Positions 24,779 to 35,753 of a stretch of 64,000 nt of DNA are shown one piece after another. The translations under genes and the position numbers were made by a program. Below the pieces are notes generated by a model. That model worked only from the letters and a program-made list of their open reading frames with translations. It was not told the DNA's origin and did no database searches. Source of the stretch: Micromonospora sp. MA102 (lineage in GTDB: Bacteria; Actinomycetota; Actinomycetes; Mycobacteriales; Micromonosporaceae); NCBI RefSeq assembly GCF_025460765.1, contig NZ_JAMWEG010000019.1, forward strand, positions 1 through 64,000. Reading direction: 5' to 3'. Within the stretch, counting starts at the first letter, position 1. Each line of letters starts with the position of its first letter.

Positions 24779-25909
24779 TCACGCACCGTCAGCGGTGAGC
24801 TGCTGCTGCTTCCGCCAGCGGATACCCGCCTCGATGAAGCTGTCCAGCTCGCCGTCGAAGACCGCGGACGGATTGCCCGTCTCCTGCTCGGTCCGCAGAT
24901 CCTTCACCATCTGATAAGGGTGCAGAACGTACGAGCGCATCTGGTCGCCCCAGGAGCCGGCGGCGTCGGTCTTCAGGCCCTGGAGCTTGGCCTGCTCCTC
25001 CTGCCGCTTGCGCTCCAGCAGCCGGGCCTGGAGCACCCGCAGCGCCGAGGCCTTGTTCTGCAGCTGGGACTTCTCGTTCTGGCAGGTGACCACGATGCCG
25101 GTCGGGATGTGGGTGATCCGGACCGCCGAGTCGGTGGTGTTGACGCTCTGGCCGCCCGGGCCGGAGGAGCGGTAGACGTCGATCCGCATCTCGTTCTCGG
25201 GGATCTCGATGTGGTCGGTCTGCTCCACGACCGGCAGCACCTCGACGCCGGCGAAGCTGGTCTGCCGGCGGCCCTGGTTGTCGAACGGGCTGATCCGGAC
25301 CAGCCGGTGGGTGCCGGACTCGACGCTGAGCGTGCCGAACGCGTAGGGCACCTTGACCGTGAAGGTGGCCGACTTGAGGCCCGCCTCCTCGGCGTACGAG
25401 GTCTCGTAGACCTCGGTCGGGTAGCCGTGCCGCTCGGCCCAGCGCAGGTACATCCGGAGCAGCATCTCGGCGAAGTCCGCCGCGTCCACGCCGCCGGCGC
25501 CCGCCCGGATGGCGACCAGCGCCTCCCGGGAGTCGTACTCGCCGGAGAGCAGGGTGCGGACCTCCATCTCCTGGATGGCCTTGGTCAGCCCGGTGATCTC
25601 CGACTCGACCTCGGTGAGGGTGCCGCTGTCGGACTCGGCCTGGGCCAGCTCCAGCAGGACCCCGGCGTCGTCGAGCCGGGAGCGGAGGCTGCCGAGCTTG
25701 GAGATCTCGCCGTTGACGTACGACAGCTGCGACGTCACCTGCTGCGCCTTGGCCTGGTCGTCCCACAGGTCCGGCGCGGAGGCCTCCTGCTCCAGGCGGG
25801 CCTTCTGCTCGCGAAGCTTGTCGAGGTCGAGTACGGCCTCGATGTTGCGTAGGGTGGCGTCGAGTTCCTTGAGCTGTTCGGCGTAATCGGCAGCGGTCAC
25901 GACAGACAA
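24779..25909 (-). CDS. prfB: Peptide chain release factor 2
   Basis: 376 aa. The stop-codon recognition motif SPF (VRISPFDNQG) and the catalytic GGQ loop (SSGPGGQSVNTTDSAVRITH) are both present, with AIRAGAGGVDAADFAEML typical of RF2. It terminates translation at UGA and UAA. The frame is continuous from the first codon, so the programmed +1 frameshift at codon ~25 known from many bacteria is absent, as is normal in actinobacteria. It precedes ftsE-ftsX-smpB on the same strand, separated by the repeat region. Confidence 0.96.
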   Translation of the reverse strand: MSVVTAADYAEQLKELDATLRNIEAVLDLDKLREQKARLEQEASAPDLWDDQAKAQQVTSQLSYVNGEISKLGSLRSRLDDAGVLLELAQAESDSGTLTEVESEITGLTKAIQEMEVRTLLSGEYDSREALVAIRAGAGGVDAADFAEMLLRMYLRWAERHGYPTEVYETSYAEEAGLKSATFTVKVPYAFGTLSVESGTHRLVRISPFDNQGRRQTSFAGVEVLPVVEQTDHIEIPENEMRIDVYRSSGPGGQSVNTTDSAVRITHIPTGIVVTCQNEKSQLQNKASALRVLQARLLERKRQEEQAKLQGLKTDAAGSWGDQMRSYVLHPYQMVKDLRTEQETGNPSAVFDGELDSFIEAGIRWRKQQQLTADGA

Positions 25910-25999
25910 GACTACTGCGCGTGCGAGCAGTGAGCTTGCGAGCCCCGCAGGCAGGCGCGAAAAGTCGCACCGCCAGGTCGCCCTGGCTGCGGCAGGTGG

Positions 26000-26515
26000 T
26001 CAGCCGACCGGGGCGCTCTTGAGCCAGGACAGCGCCGCGCGGTGGTAGGCGACGGCGAACTCCAGCGCGCTGGCGTCGTAGTCGTCGCCTTCCTTCTTGG
26101 CGTTCTTGACCTGCTCGCGCACCGCCGCCAGGGCCTCGGTGTGGTACTCGTTCGCCGACGCGTAGAGGTTCTTGAGCTGGCTAGCCGAGTGCAGGTTGCC
26201 GAAGGCGATCCGTAGCGCTATCGGGTTACGGATGGTGTCCCGGCCCGGGTTCTCCGCGAGCCAGCGGGAGAATGTCCGTTTCCCGGCCGCCGTGATCGCG
26301 TACGGCTGGCTCAACCGCGGCCCGGGCTTGCCGAGCCGCACGAGACCCTTCTCGGCCAGGACCGGAAGCTCGCGGTAGACCTGGCTGCGGGTCATCGACC
26401 AGTACGGCGCCAGCCGGCGCTCGGCGGCGGCCATCAGTTGACCGCCTGTCATCGGGCCGTCGTGCAGCAGGCCCAGCAGGGCCGCCGCCGTCGGGTTGAC
26501 TCCGGATTCCGCCAT
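26000..26515 (-). CDS. PadR-family transcriptional regulator
   Basis: 171 aa from ATG 26515. The N-terminal PadR winged helix is clear (AALLGLLHDGPMTGGQLMAA, then SQVYRELPVLAEKGLVRLGK and a YAITAAGKRTFSRWLAEN wing). The C-terminal ~90 residues are a dimerising helical region. PadR proteins are usually repressors released by small molecules or stress. Downstream of pruA on the same strand (176 nt, with a hairpin between), so it is probably a separate unit. Target unknown. Confidence 0.85.
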   Translation of the reverse strand: MAESGVNPTAAALLGLLHDGPMTGGQLMAAAERRLAPYWSMTRSQVYRELPVLAEKGLVRLGKPGPRLSQPYAITAAGKRTFSRWLAENPGRDTIRNPIALRIAFGNLHSASQLKNLYASANEYHTEALAAVREQVKNAKKEGDDYDASALEFAVAYHRAALSWLKSAPVG

Positions 26516-26645
26516 GCCCTCTAAGCTGCCACTTTGTCGGACCTGGCGTCCAGGATTTGCCGTTTTCGCCGCCCTTCGGGTCGTCCGATGTGCACTGTCG
26601 GCCGACGACAGTCCGCCGGGGACGTCCGGCCCCTCCCCCGCCCGG

Positions 26646-26680
26646 CCGGTCGCCGGTGACGCTGGGTGCGCCACCGGCGA
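26646..26680 (-). terminator. Hairpin terminator after pruA
   Basis: GGTCGCCGGTG (26646-26656) pairs with CACCGGCGACC (26670-26680), 11 bp, loop 13 nt, 11 nt after the pruA stop. Confidence 0.65.
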
Positions 26681-26691
26681 CCGCGCGCAGG

Positions 26692-28323
26692 TCAGCCCAT
26701 GTGCGGGTAGCCGTGCTCGGTCGGCGGGACGAAGGTCTCCTTGATCGTCCGCGGCGACGTCCAGCGGACCAGGTTGTGCCACGAGCCGGCCTTGTCGTTG
26801 GTGCCGCTGGCCCGGGCGCCGCCGAACGGCTGCTGCCCGACCACCGCGCCGGTCGGCTTGTCGTTGATGTAGAAGTTGCCGGCCGCGTAGCGCATCTTCT
26901 CCGCCACCTGGTCGACCACCCGGCGGTCGGTCGCGAAGATCGACCCGGTCAGCGCGTACGGCGCGATCGACTCGGCCTGGTGGACCACCTCGTCGAAGCG
27001 GGCGTCGTCGAAGACGTGCACGCCGAGGATCGGGCCGAAGTACTCGGTGGTGAAGGTCTCGTGCGCGGCGTCCGAGCACTCGAAGAGGGTCGGCCGGACG
27101 AAGTAGCCGACCGAGTCGTCGGCGGTGCCGCCGGCCAGGACCCGGCAGCTGTCGTCGCCCTTGATCAGCTCCAGCGCGGCGGTGTGCCGGCCGAACGCCT
27201 TGTCGTCGATCACCGCGCCGCCGAAGTTGCTGAAGTCGGTGACGTCGCCGTAGGTGAGCGAGTCGGCGGTGGCCGCCAGCCGGTCGCGCAGCCCGCCCTC
27301 CCAGATGGACCGGGGGATGTACGCCCGCGAGGCGGCCGAGCACTTCTGGCCCTGGTACTCGTAGGCGCCCCGGATCAGCGCGGTGTGCAGGGCGTCCACG
27401 TCGGCGCTGGTGTGCGCGACCACGAAGTCCTTGCCGCCGGTCTCGCCGACCAGCCGCGGGTAGCCCCGGTAGCGGGCGATGTTGTCCCCGACCGTCTTCC
27501 ACAGGTGCTGGAAGACCTTGGTGGAGCCGGTGAAGTGGATGCCGGCCAGGTCCGGGTCGGCGAGTACGACGTCGGAGACCTCCTCGCCGCGCCCGGTCAC
27601 CATGTTGATCACACCGGGCGGAAGGCCGGCCGCCTCGAACAGCCGCATGGTGAAGTGGGCGGCGAACTGCTGGGTCGGGCCCGGCTTCCAGACCACGGTG
27701 TTGCCGAGCAGCGCCGGCGCCGAGGGCAGGTTGCCGGCGATCGCGGTGAAGTTGAACGGGGTGACCGCGTAGACGAAGCCCTCCAGGGGCCGGTGGTCGA
27801 AGCGGTTCCACACACCCGGCGAGGACAGCGGCTGCTCGGCCAGGAGCTTGCGGGCGAAGTAGACGTTGAACCGGAGGAAGTCGATCAGCTCGCAGGCCGC
27901 GTCGATCTCGGCCTGGACCACCGTCTTGGACTGGCCCAGCATGGTGGCCGCGTTGAGCGTGTCCCGCCAGGGACCGGAGAGCAGGTCGGCGGCGCGCAGG
28001 AAGATCGCGGCGCGCTCCTCGAACGGCAGCGCCCGCCACATCGGCGCGGCGTCCTTGGCGGCCTTGACCGCGGCGCGGGCGTCGTCGTGGGTGGCGTGGC
28101 CCGTGACGCCGAGCACGTGGGCGTGCTTGTGCGGCTGGACCACGTTGATCGGGTCACCGGCGGCCATCCGCTGCTCGCCGGCGATGGTCATCGGCAGGTC
28201 GATCCGCTCGGCGGCCAGGTCGGCCAGTCGCCGCTGGAGCCGCTCCCGCTCGGCGCTGCCGGGCTCGTAGGTGTGGACCGGCTCGTTGCGCGGCTCGGGT
28301 ACGGAGAACACGGCGTCCATCAC
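26692..28323 (-). CDS. pruA: L-glutamate gamma-semialdehyde (1-pyrroline-5-carboxylate) dehydrogenase
   Basis: 543 aa, the length of stand-alone PruA. It has NAD-binding and catalytic features of the aldehyde dehydrogenase fold: AVTPFNFTAIAGNLPSAPAL, GIHFTGSTKVFQHLW, the catalytic Cys in YEYQGQKCSAASRAY, and GPILGVHVFDD. It oxidises glutamate semialdehyde, the product of proline breakdown, to glutamate. No proline dehydrogenase gene is in the window. A start at the second Met (28320) is possible. It stands alone, with a hairpin behind it. Confidence 0.95.
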   Translation of the reverse strand: MMDAVFSVPEPRNEPVHTYEPGSAERERLQRRLADLAAERIDLPMTIAGEQRMAAGDPINVVQPHKHAHVLGVTGHATHDDARAAVKAAKDAAPMWRALPFEERAAIFLRAADLLSGPWRDTLNAATMLGQSKTVVQAEIDAACELIDFLRFNVYFARKLLAEQPLSSPGVWNRFDHRPLEGFVYAVTPFNFTAIAGNLPSAPALLGNTVVWKPGPTQQFAAHFTMRLFEAAGLPPGVINMVTGRGEEVSDVVLADPDLAGIHFTGSTKVFQHLWKTVGDNIARYRGYPRLVGETGGKDFVVAHTSADVDALHTALIRGAYEYQGQKCSAASRAYIPRSIWEGGLRDRLAATADSLTYGDVTDFSNFGGAVIDDKAFGRHTAALELIKGDDSCRVLAGGTADDSVGYFVRPTLFECSDAAHETFTTEYFGPILGVHVFDDARFDEVVHQAESIAPYALTGSIFATDRRVVDQVAEKMRYAAGNFYINDKPTGAVVGQQPFGGARASGTNDKAGSWHNLVRWTSPRTIKETFVPPTEHGYPHMG

Positions 28324-28737
28324 AGGCTCCTGTGCGATCTCGACGGCGGTGGCGAAATCGGACCCGCGGGCGCCGGCCGGGTGGCCGGGTCGCCGGGCGC
28401 CGCTCGCGGGGTACCGGTCGCGGCGGCGGGACCTCGGCCAATTCTTTCATGCGAGGAGGCCGGCCCCACCTGCACCGCCCCGGTTCGGGTCGCCCCGGCC
28501 CGGGGCACCCGGACGCCACGCCGCACACCGGACCGTAGGCGACAAGCCACTCTCTCCCGACGAATCCTCGGTTGGCCCGATCGCTCGCCTGGGATCCGTC
28601 GCCGCCCGGCCCGGCGACCCGGGATCGACGACACCGGCCGGCCGGGCCCGGAGTGGGGCCGGCCGGCCGCGTACGCTGGATGACCGGTGACCTGCCCGGC
28701 CGTCGCGGCCGACCCGGCGTCCGTCGAGAGGGAGACG
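28324..28737. other. Intergenic region between pruA and membrane protein
   Basis: 414 bp between divergently oriented genes. The frames here are compositionally random and no RNA gene is visible. It should hold the promoters of both genes. The bases around 28440 (aattctttcatg) are a small A+T-rich island in otherwise G+C-rich sequence and are a possible promoter region. Confidence 0.55.
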
Positions 28738-29763
28738 ATGAGCAAGCAGCCCGGCAGCTCCACGGCCGCGGAGCCGGACCAGCCCGCCACCGAGCGGACG
28801 GTCGCCACGCCGGCCGGATCCCCCTCGGACGGGAGCGCCGAGGCCGCGCCCGCCGCCGGTGGCCGCCTCACCCACGCGCCCGGCGCCCTGGTGCTGGCCG
28901 TGCTGTCGCTCGGCTGGCTGGCCGCCATGCTCTGGTCCACGCGGGCGGCGATCGCCTCGGCCGCGGCCGGGGTCACCGCGCTCAGCCTCTCCGCGTACGC
29001 CCTGCCCGGCGTGATCACCGCCGCGCTGGTCGCCGGCGCCGCCGTCGCCCTGGCGGCGACCAACCGGCTGGACCGGGCCACCCTGCGCTTCCTCGTCGCC
29101 GTCGGCGCCGGCCTGCTGGTCGGGCTCGCCGCCGCGGTCGCGGTCAACCTGACCTACGCCGACAACGCGACCACCAACACCATCGCCGGCACCACCGCCG
29201 CCGCGGCGATCATCGGCGGGGCGGCGGCCGGTGCGCGCACCGCCCGGGTGGTCGGCGGGCTCGCCGCCGCCACCCTGGCCGCGCAGGTCTTCGTGGTGCT
29301 GTTCAGCCGCGCCCGGGACCCGCTCTCCGACCTGTTCGGCGCCGGCGACACCCAGCAGTCGGTGCTCGACGCCGCGAAGTGGGTGTCCCGGACCGAGTCC
29401 CTGCTCGCCGGGCTGATCGCCGGTCTCGTGGCCTATCTCTACCTGGCCTGGGCCCGCCGCCGCGCCGAGCGTCGGGGTGGGGCCGTCGCGGAGCTGCGCT
29501 GGCCGGCGTACCTCGTGGCCGGGGCCGGCGCGGGCCTGCTCCTGCTACTCACCGAGGTGATCATCCGGGTCGGCGGACGCGGGCTGCTCGACCTGGCGGC
29601 CGCGCTCAGCGAGGCGGACCAGGTGGCGCAGACGGCGCTGGGCACCTCGCGGGTGGACAACGGCATCTGGGTGCTCTTCGTGGGGGCGCTCACCACGCTC
29701 ATCCTGTTCGGCCGCACCCTGGGCCCGCGCGCCGTGGAGGACGAGGACGAGTCCGACTCCTGA
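28738..29763 (+). CDS. Polytopic membrane protein of unknown function
   Basis: 341 aa from ATG 28738, GAGGGAG upstream. After ~45 polar Pro/Ala/Glu-rich residues there are about seven hydrophobic segments, among them ALVLAVLSLGWLAAMLW, GVITAALVAGAAVALAAT, LLVGLAAAVAVNLTYA and GLLLLLTEVIIRVGG. No family is recognised. It is a single gene in the region before the DUF6912-like gene. Confidence 0.7.
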   Translation: MSKQPGSSTAAEPDQPATERTVATPAGSPSDGSAEAAPAAGGRLTHAPGALVLAVLSLGWLAAMLWSTRAAIASAAAGVTALSLSAYALPGVITAALVAGAAVALAATNRLDRATLRFLVAVGAGLLVGLAAAVAVNLTYADNATTNTIAGTTAAAAIIGGAAAGARTARVVGGLAAATLAAQVFVVLFSRARDPLSDLFGAGDTQQSVLDAAKWVSRTESLLAGLIAGLVAYLYLAWARRRAERRGGAVAELRWPAYLVAGAGAGLLLLLTEVIIRVGGRGLLDLAAALSEADQVAQTALGTSRVDNGIWVLFVGALTTLILFGRTLGPRAVEDEDESDS

Positions 29764-29775
29764 GGCGCCGCGGCC

Positions 29776-30285
29776 TCAGGAGACGTCGCGCAGCAGCAGG
29801 TCCAGCTCGGTCACGTCGTACCACTCCAGCTCGTGGTCCTCGGCGCCGTCGACGGTGAACTGGGCGTCCGGGTCACCGGCCTGCGCCTCGGCCACCACCT
29901 CGGCGGCGGCGGCCACGTCGTCGACCGCGTCCCCGCCGTCCACGTGGATCGCGGCGACGGACTTCACCGGCACCGGGCCGGAGAGCCGGACCACGCTGGA
30001 GCCCAGCTCGCCGCCGACCCGGCCGACCGCGCGGGCCGGCAGGTCCACCGAGACGACGACCCGCCGGCGGGGCGCGCCCGGATCGGCCCGGAGCAGCAGC
30101 AGGGCCTCCTGGGCCGCCCGGGTGAAGGCGACGTACTCCAGCTCCTCCTCGTCGCCCTCGGCGTACCACTCCCGCAGCTCCGGGGTGACGGCGTGCGCCT
30201 CCTCGCCGGCCAGGCCCTCCTCGCGCAGCCGGGCCAGCATGGGGACGGTCGCCGGCACGTACACCCGGACAAGCTCGTCGGTCAC
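29776..30285 (-). CDS. DUF6912-like small conserved protein
   Basis: 169 aa from GTG 30285. The sequence has VRVYVPATVPMLARLREEGL, EEELEYVAFTRAAQEALLLL and a highly acidic C terminus (HELEWYDVTELDLLL). It looks like a small soluble actinobacterial protein that I recall as DUF6912; the assignment is from memory. Function is unknown. It is divergent from the HTH gene at 30495, and the 209-bp gap contains the GCAAAC repeats described separately. Confidence 0.65.
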   Translation of the reverse strand: MTDELVRVYVPATVPMLARLREEGLAGEEAHAVTPELREWYAEGDEEELEYVAFTRAAQEALLLLRADPGAPRRRVVVSVDLPARAVGRVGGELGSSVVRLSGPVPVKSVAAIHVDGGDAVDDVAAAAEVVAEAQAGDPDAQFTVDGAEDHELEWYDVTELDLLLRDVS

Positions 30286-30456
30286 CGGTGTCTCCCCGCC
30301 CTCAGGCTGCCGGCCGGCGGACGCCGGCTCCGGGCGCCGATCATGCCGTACGCCGTGACCGTCATACACCCCGCACCCGTCGCGGAGAAGTTCCGCGCCG
30401 GTGTGTCCTCCGGCCGGATTCGCCGTGCCCGGCCTGGGGTGATCGGGCTCCTGATG

Positions 30457-30481
30457 GCAAACTGAAGCAAACGTAGCCAAC
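30457..30481 (+). promoter_or_regulatory. GCAAAC direct repeats upstream of HTH gene
   Basis: GCAAAC occurs at 30457-30462 and 30467-30472, exactly 10 bp apart, and an imperfect third unit (GCCAAC) is at 30476-30481. It lies just before the HTH gene start. The same 10-bp-spaced pair recurs at 30789-30804. Direct repeats one helical turn apart suit a monomer-stacking MerR/BldC-like DNA-binding protein. Confidence 0.5.
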
Positions 30482-30494
30482 CCCGGGAGTCACC

Positions 30495-30722
30495 GTGGAG
30501 CCGAGGTTCCTGCTGCTGTCCGACGTGGCCGCCGAGCTGAACGTCTCGGACTCGCAGGTCTACCACATGGTGCGCAGCGGGGAACTGCCCGCCATCAAGA
30601 TCGGCGGCCGGGGCCAGTGGCGCGTGGAGCGCGCTCAACTGGAGCAGTACATCCAGCGGAAGTACGCCGAGACCGCCGAGTGGGTACGCGGCAACCCGCT
30701 CACCGACCGGGACGTGGAGTGA
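30495..30722 (+). CDS. Small excisionase/MerR-type helix-turn-helix protein
   Basis: 75 aa from GTG 30495, a single winged HTH (LLLSDVAAELNVSDSQVYHM, then VRSGELPAIKIGGRGQWRVE). It resembles excisionase-family (HTH_17) proteins, not a phage integrase partner here, since no integrase is nearby. This type is a conserved short regulator in actinobacteria. The 10-bp-spaced GCAAAC repeats occur before it and before the next gene, so it may bind them and control itself. That is inference. It is followed 102 nt later by the Rv3235-like gene. Confidence 0.85.
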   Translation: MEPRFLLLSDVAAELNVSDSQVYHMVRSGELPAIKIGGRGQWRVERAQLEQYIQRKYAETAEWVRGNPLTDRDVE

Positions 30723-30788
30723 CCACCCGATGGCGCACCGGCATTGACGATGGGCGTTGCCCTGCCCGAGAATGAGAAGTGATCGAAG

Positions 30789-30804
30789 GCAAACGAAGGC
30801 AAAC
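30789..30804 (+). promoter_or_regulatory. Second GCAAAC direct-repeat pair
   Basis: GCAAAC at 30789-30794 and 30799-30804, again exactly 10 bp apart, about 20-36 bp before the Rv3235-like gene. The repeat unit and spacing match the site at 30457-30472. Confidence 0.5.
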
Positions 30805-30824
30805 GCAAGGAACAGGGGTTGAGG

Positions 30825-31448
30825 ATGGCCGACACCCGCCGCCCGCTGGCACCGCGTCCCCCCGTCCGGCTCCGGCCCGCCCCGCCGCTCGACCCGCCCT
30901 GCACCGACCAGGATCCGACCTGGGGCGACAGCTGGGGGAACGTGGATCAGCTCGCCCTCGACCTCTTCGACCCGCGTCGCCGGGACCCCGACCGCCCCGC
31001 CGGCCGAGCCGCCGACCGGTCGACCGGCCGGGGCGCCGACGTCCGGCCGGTGCCGGCCGGGCCGGGGCGCTCGGCCGGCCCGCCGACCGCCGCCCTGGTG
31101 ACCGCGACCCCCGAGGCGGCCCGGGCGGCCCACCGGTTCGTCCGCACCTTCCTGGAGATCGCCAACGGCTACCGCCCACCCGGGCAGCTCCGGCCGCTGT
31201 GCCTCCCCGAGGCCGCCGCCCGGGTGACCGCCGAGCTGACCCGCGCCGCCCGCCGGGTGGGCCCGCCACGCCGCCGCGCCACCCGTCCCGTCCTCCACCT
31301 CCGCCGGCTACGGGTGTGCGAGCCCCGGACCGGCGCGGTCGAGGCCGCCGCCGTGCTCGCGGGCACCGGCGGCGCGAGCTGGGCGATCGCCCTGCGCCTG
31401 GAACACCGCCGCGGCACCTGGCTCTGCACCGTCCTCGACGCCCTCTGA
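30825..31448 (+). CDS. Rv3235-family protein
   Basis: 207 aa from ATG 30825; a TTG 6 nt upstream is also possible. The N-terminal half is Arg/Pro/Ala-rich and disordered. The C-terminal ~115 residues are conserved: AHRFVRTFLEIANGYRPPGQ, LRPLCLPEAAARVTAELTRA, RLRVCEPRTGAVEAAAVL, and WAIALRLEHRRGTWLCTVLDA. This reads as the actinobacterial Rv3235 family, encoded near secA in mycobacteria. It is convergent with secA across a hairpin. Function unknown; a helper role near SecA is inferred only from conserved neighbourhood. Confidence 0.8.
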   Translation: MADTRRPLAPRPPVRLRPAPPLDPPCTDQDPTWGDSWGNVDQLALDLFDPRRRDPDRPAGRAADRSTGRGADVRPVPAGPGRSAGPPTAALVTATPEAARAAHRFVRTFLEIANGYRPPGQLRPLCLPEAAARVTAELTRAARRVGPPRRRATRPVLHLRRLRVCEPRTGAVEAAAVLAGTGGASWAIALRLEHRRGTWLCTVLDAL

Positions 31449-31476
31449 TCCCGGCCCGACCCGGGGGTGGAGACGG

Positions 31477-31509
31477 CGACGGGCCCCGGCCGGTGGCCGG
31501 GGCCCGTCG
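31477..31509. terminator. Bidirectional hairpin terminator
   Basis: Perfect 15-bp stem (31477-31491 with 31495-31509) around a GGT loop, core GACGGGCCCCGGCC, between the convergent Rv3235-like gene and secA. Confidence 0.8.
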
Positions 31510-31522
31510 GGGCTGACGCTGG

Positions 31523-34426
<2,904 letters not shown>

Positions 34427-34586
34427 GGATCAACGCTCCCCTAGACAGTCTCGAACCATCGTAGGCGCTCCGACGCGGCGATGGTCACTGGTGGCGGCGG
34501 TCCGAGCCTGCGAACCCGACATAACGCCAAGCGGGGGCGCCGAGCGGCGGTAATCGGGTTACGCCGTACGCGAACGATCCGGCACG

Positions 34587-35753
34587 ATGGCTCGGGTGGA
34601 GCCTGTGGAGATCGTCGAGGACGGCCTGCTGCTGCGACCCTGGCGGGCGGAGGACGCCGACGCGGTGCACCGCGCCTGCCAGGATCCGGACATCCAGCGC
34701 TGGACCACCGTACCTCGCCCGTACCTGCCCGAACACGCCCTCGCCTTCGTGACCACGATCAGCGGGGCGGCCTGGGCGGACGGCACCGGGGCGCCCTTCG
34801 CGGTCTGCGACGCGGAGACCGGCGAGCTGCTCGCCTCCTGCGGGCTCGTCTCCGTCGACCGCGGCCTGGACTCCGCCGAGGTGGGCTACTGGACCGCGCC
34901 CTGGGCCCGGGGCCGGGGCGTGGCGGTGCGCGCCACCCGGGCGGTCGCCCGCTGGGCGTTCGACGCGCTCAAGCTGCGCCGGGTGATCTGGCAGGCCGAG
35001 GTCGGCAACCACGCCTCCCGGCTCGTCGCGCTCCGGGCCGGCTTCCGGGTCGGGGGCGAGCTGCGGTTGGCTCATCCGGCGGTCGACGGCCGCCCGGAGG
35101 GCTGGATCGGCTCCCTCTTCCCGGCCGATCTGGCCGCGCCCGGCGAGCCCGCCCCGTACGGCCCCGACACCCTCCAGGCCCGCCGGGCGGCCGTCTTCAG
35201 CCGGCCCCAGCCGGTCCTGTTCGCCACCGCCGGCCCCACCGAGCTGCGGCTGCGCGCGTTCGAGGAGCGTGACATCGACGCGCTCGTGACTACCTGCCGG
35301 GACGAGGACACCATCCGCTGGACCACGGTGCCGCACCCCTACCGGCGGGAGCACGCCGAGGGCTTCCTGCGGGACATCGCCGAGGCGACCTGGGCCCGGG
35401 GCACCGGCGCCTCCTACGCGGTCGCCGACGCCGAGGACCACTACGTCGCCTCGATCGACCTGCGCATCTCCCCCGGCGACCCGCTCGTCGCCGACGTGGG
35501 CTTCATGACCGCGCCGCACGCCCGGGGCCGGGGCTACCTGCCGGCCGCGCTGACCGCGCTCTGCGCCTGGGGCTTCACCACCCTCGGCCTGGCCCGGATC
35601 GAGTGGCGGGCCAACGTCGGCAACACCGCGTCCCGGCGGGCCGCCGAGAAGGCCGGCTTCACCGTCGAGGGCACCCTCCGCGGCGGCGTCCAGCACCGCG
35701 GGGAACGGCAGGACGTCTGGATCGGCGGGCTGCTCCCGCAGGACCTGCGGTGA
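34587..35753 (+). CDS. Tandem two-domain GNAT acetyltransferase
   Basis: 388 aa with two RimJ/RimL-type GNAT domains. The first covers about residues 8-185, the second about 210-385; each has the A-motif acetyl-CoA loop (APWARGRGVAVRAT and APHARGRGYLPAA). Both carry VGNxASR. The double domain resembles fused protein or small-molecule N-acetyltransferases of unknown substrate. The stop overlaps the next GNAT gene by 4 bp, so both are translated together. Confidence 0.88.
   Translation: MARVEPVEIVEDGLLLRPWRAEDADAVHRACQDPDIQRWTTVPRPYLPEHALAFVTTISGAAWADGTGAPFAVCDAETGELLASCGLVSVDRGLDSAEVGYWTAPWARGRGVAVRATRAVARWAFDALKLRRVIWQAEVGNHASRLVALRAGFRVGGELRLAHPAVDGRPEGWIGSLFPADLAAPGEPAPYGPDTLQARRAAVFSRPQPVLFATAGPTELRLRAFEERDIDALVTTCRDEDTIRWTTVPHPYRREHAEGFLRDIAEATWARGTGASYAVADAEDHYVASIDLRISPGDPLVADVGFMTAPHARGRGYLPAALTALCAWGFTTLGLARIEWRANVGNTASRRAAEKAGFTVEGTLRGGVQHRGERQDVWIGGLLPQDLR

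Noticed and set aside
24779..25909. Programmed +1 frameshift in prfB
   Set aside because: The frame is open through the usual shift site, as in other actinobacteria.
30495..30722. Excisionase of a prophage or integrative element
   Set aside because: The HTH resembles excisionases, but there is no integrase, attachment site or phage gene nearby and the neighbours are core genes.
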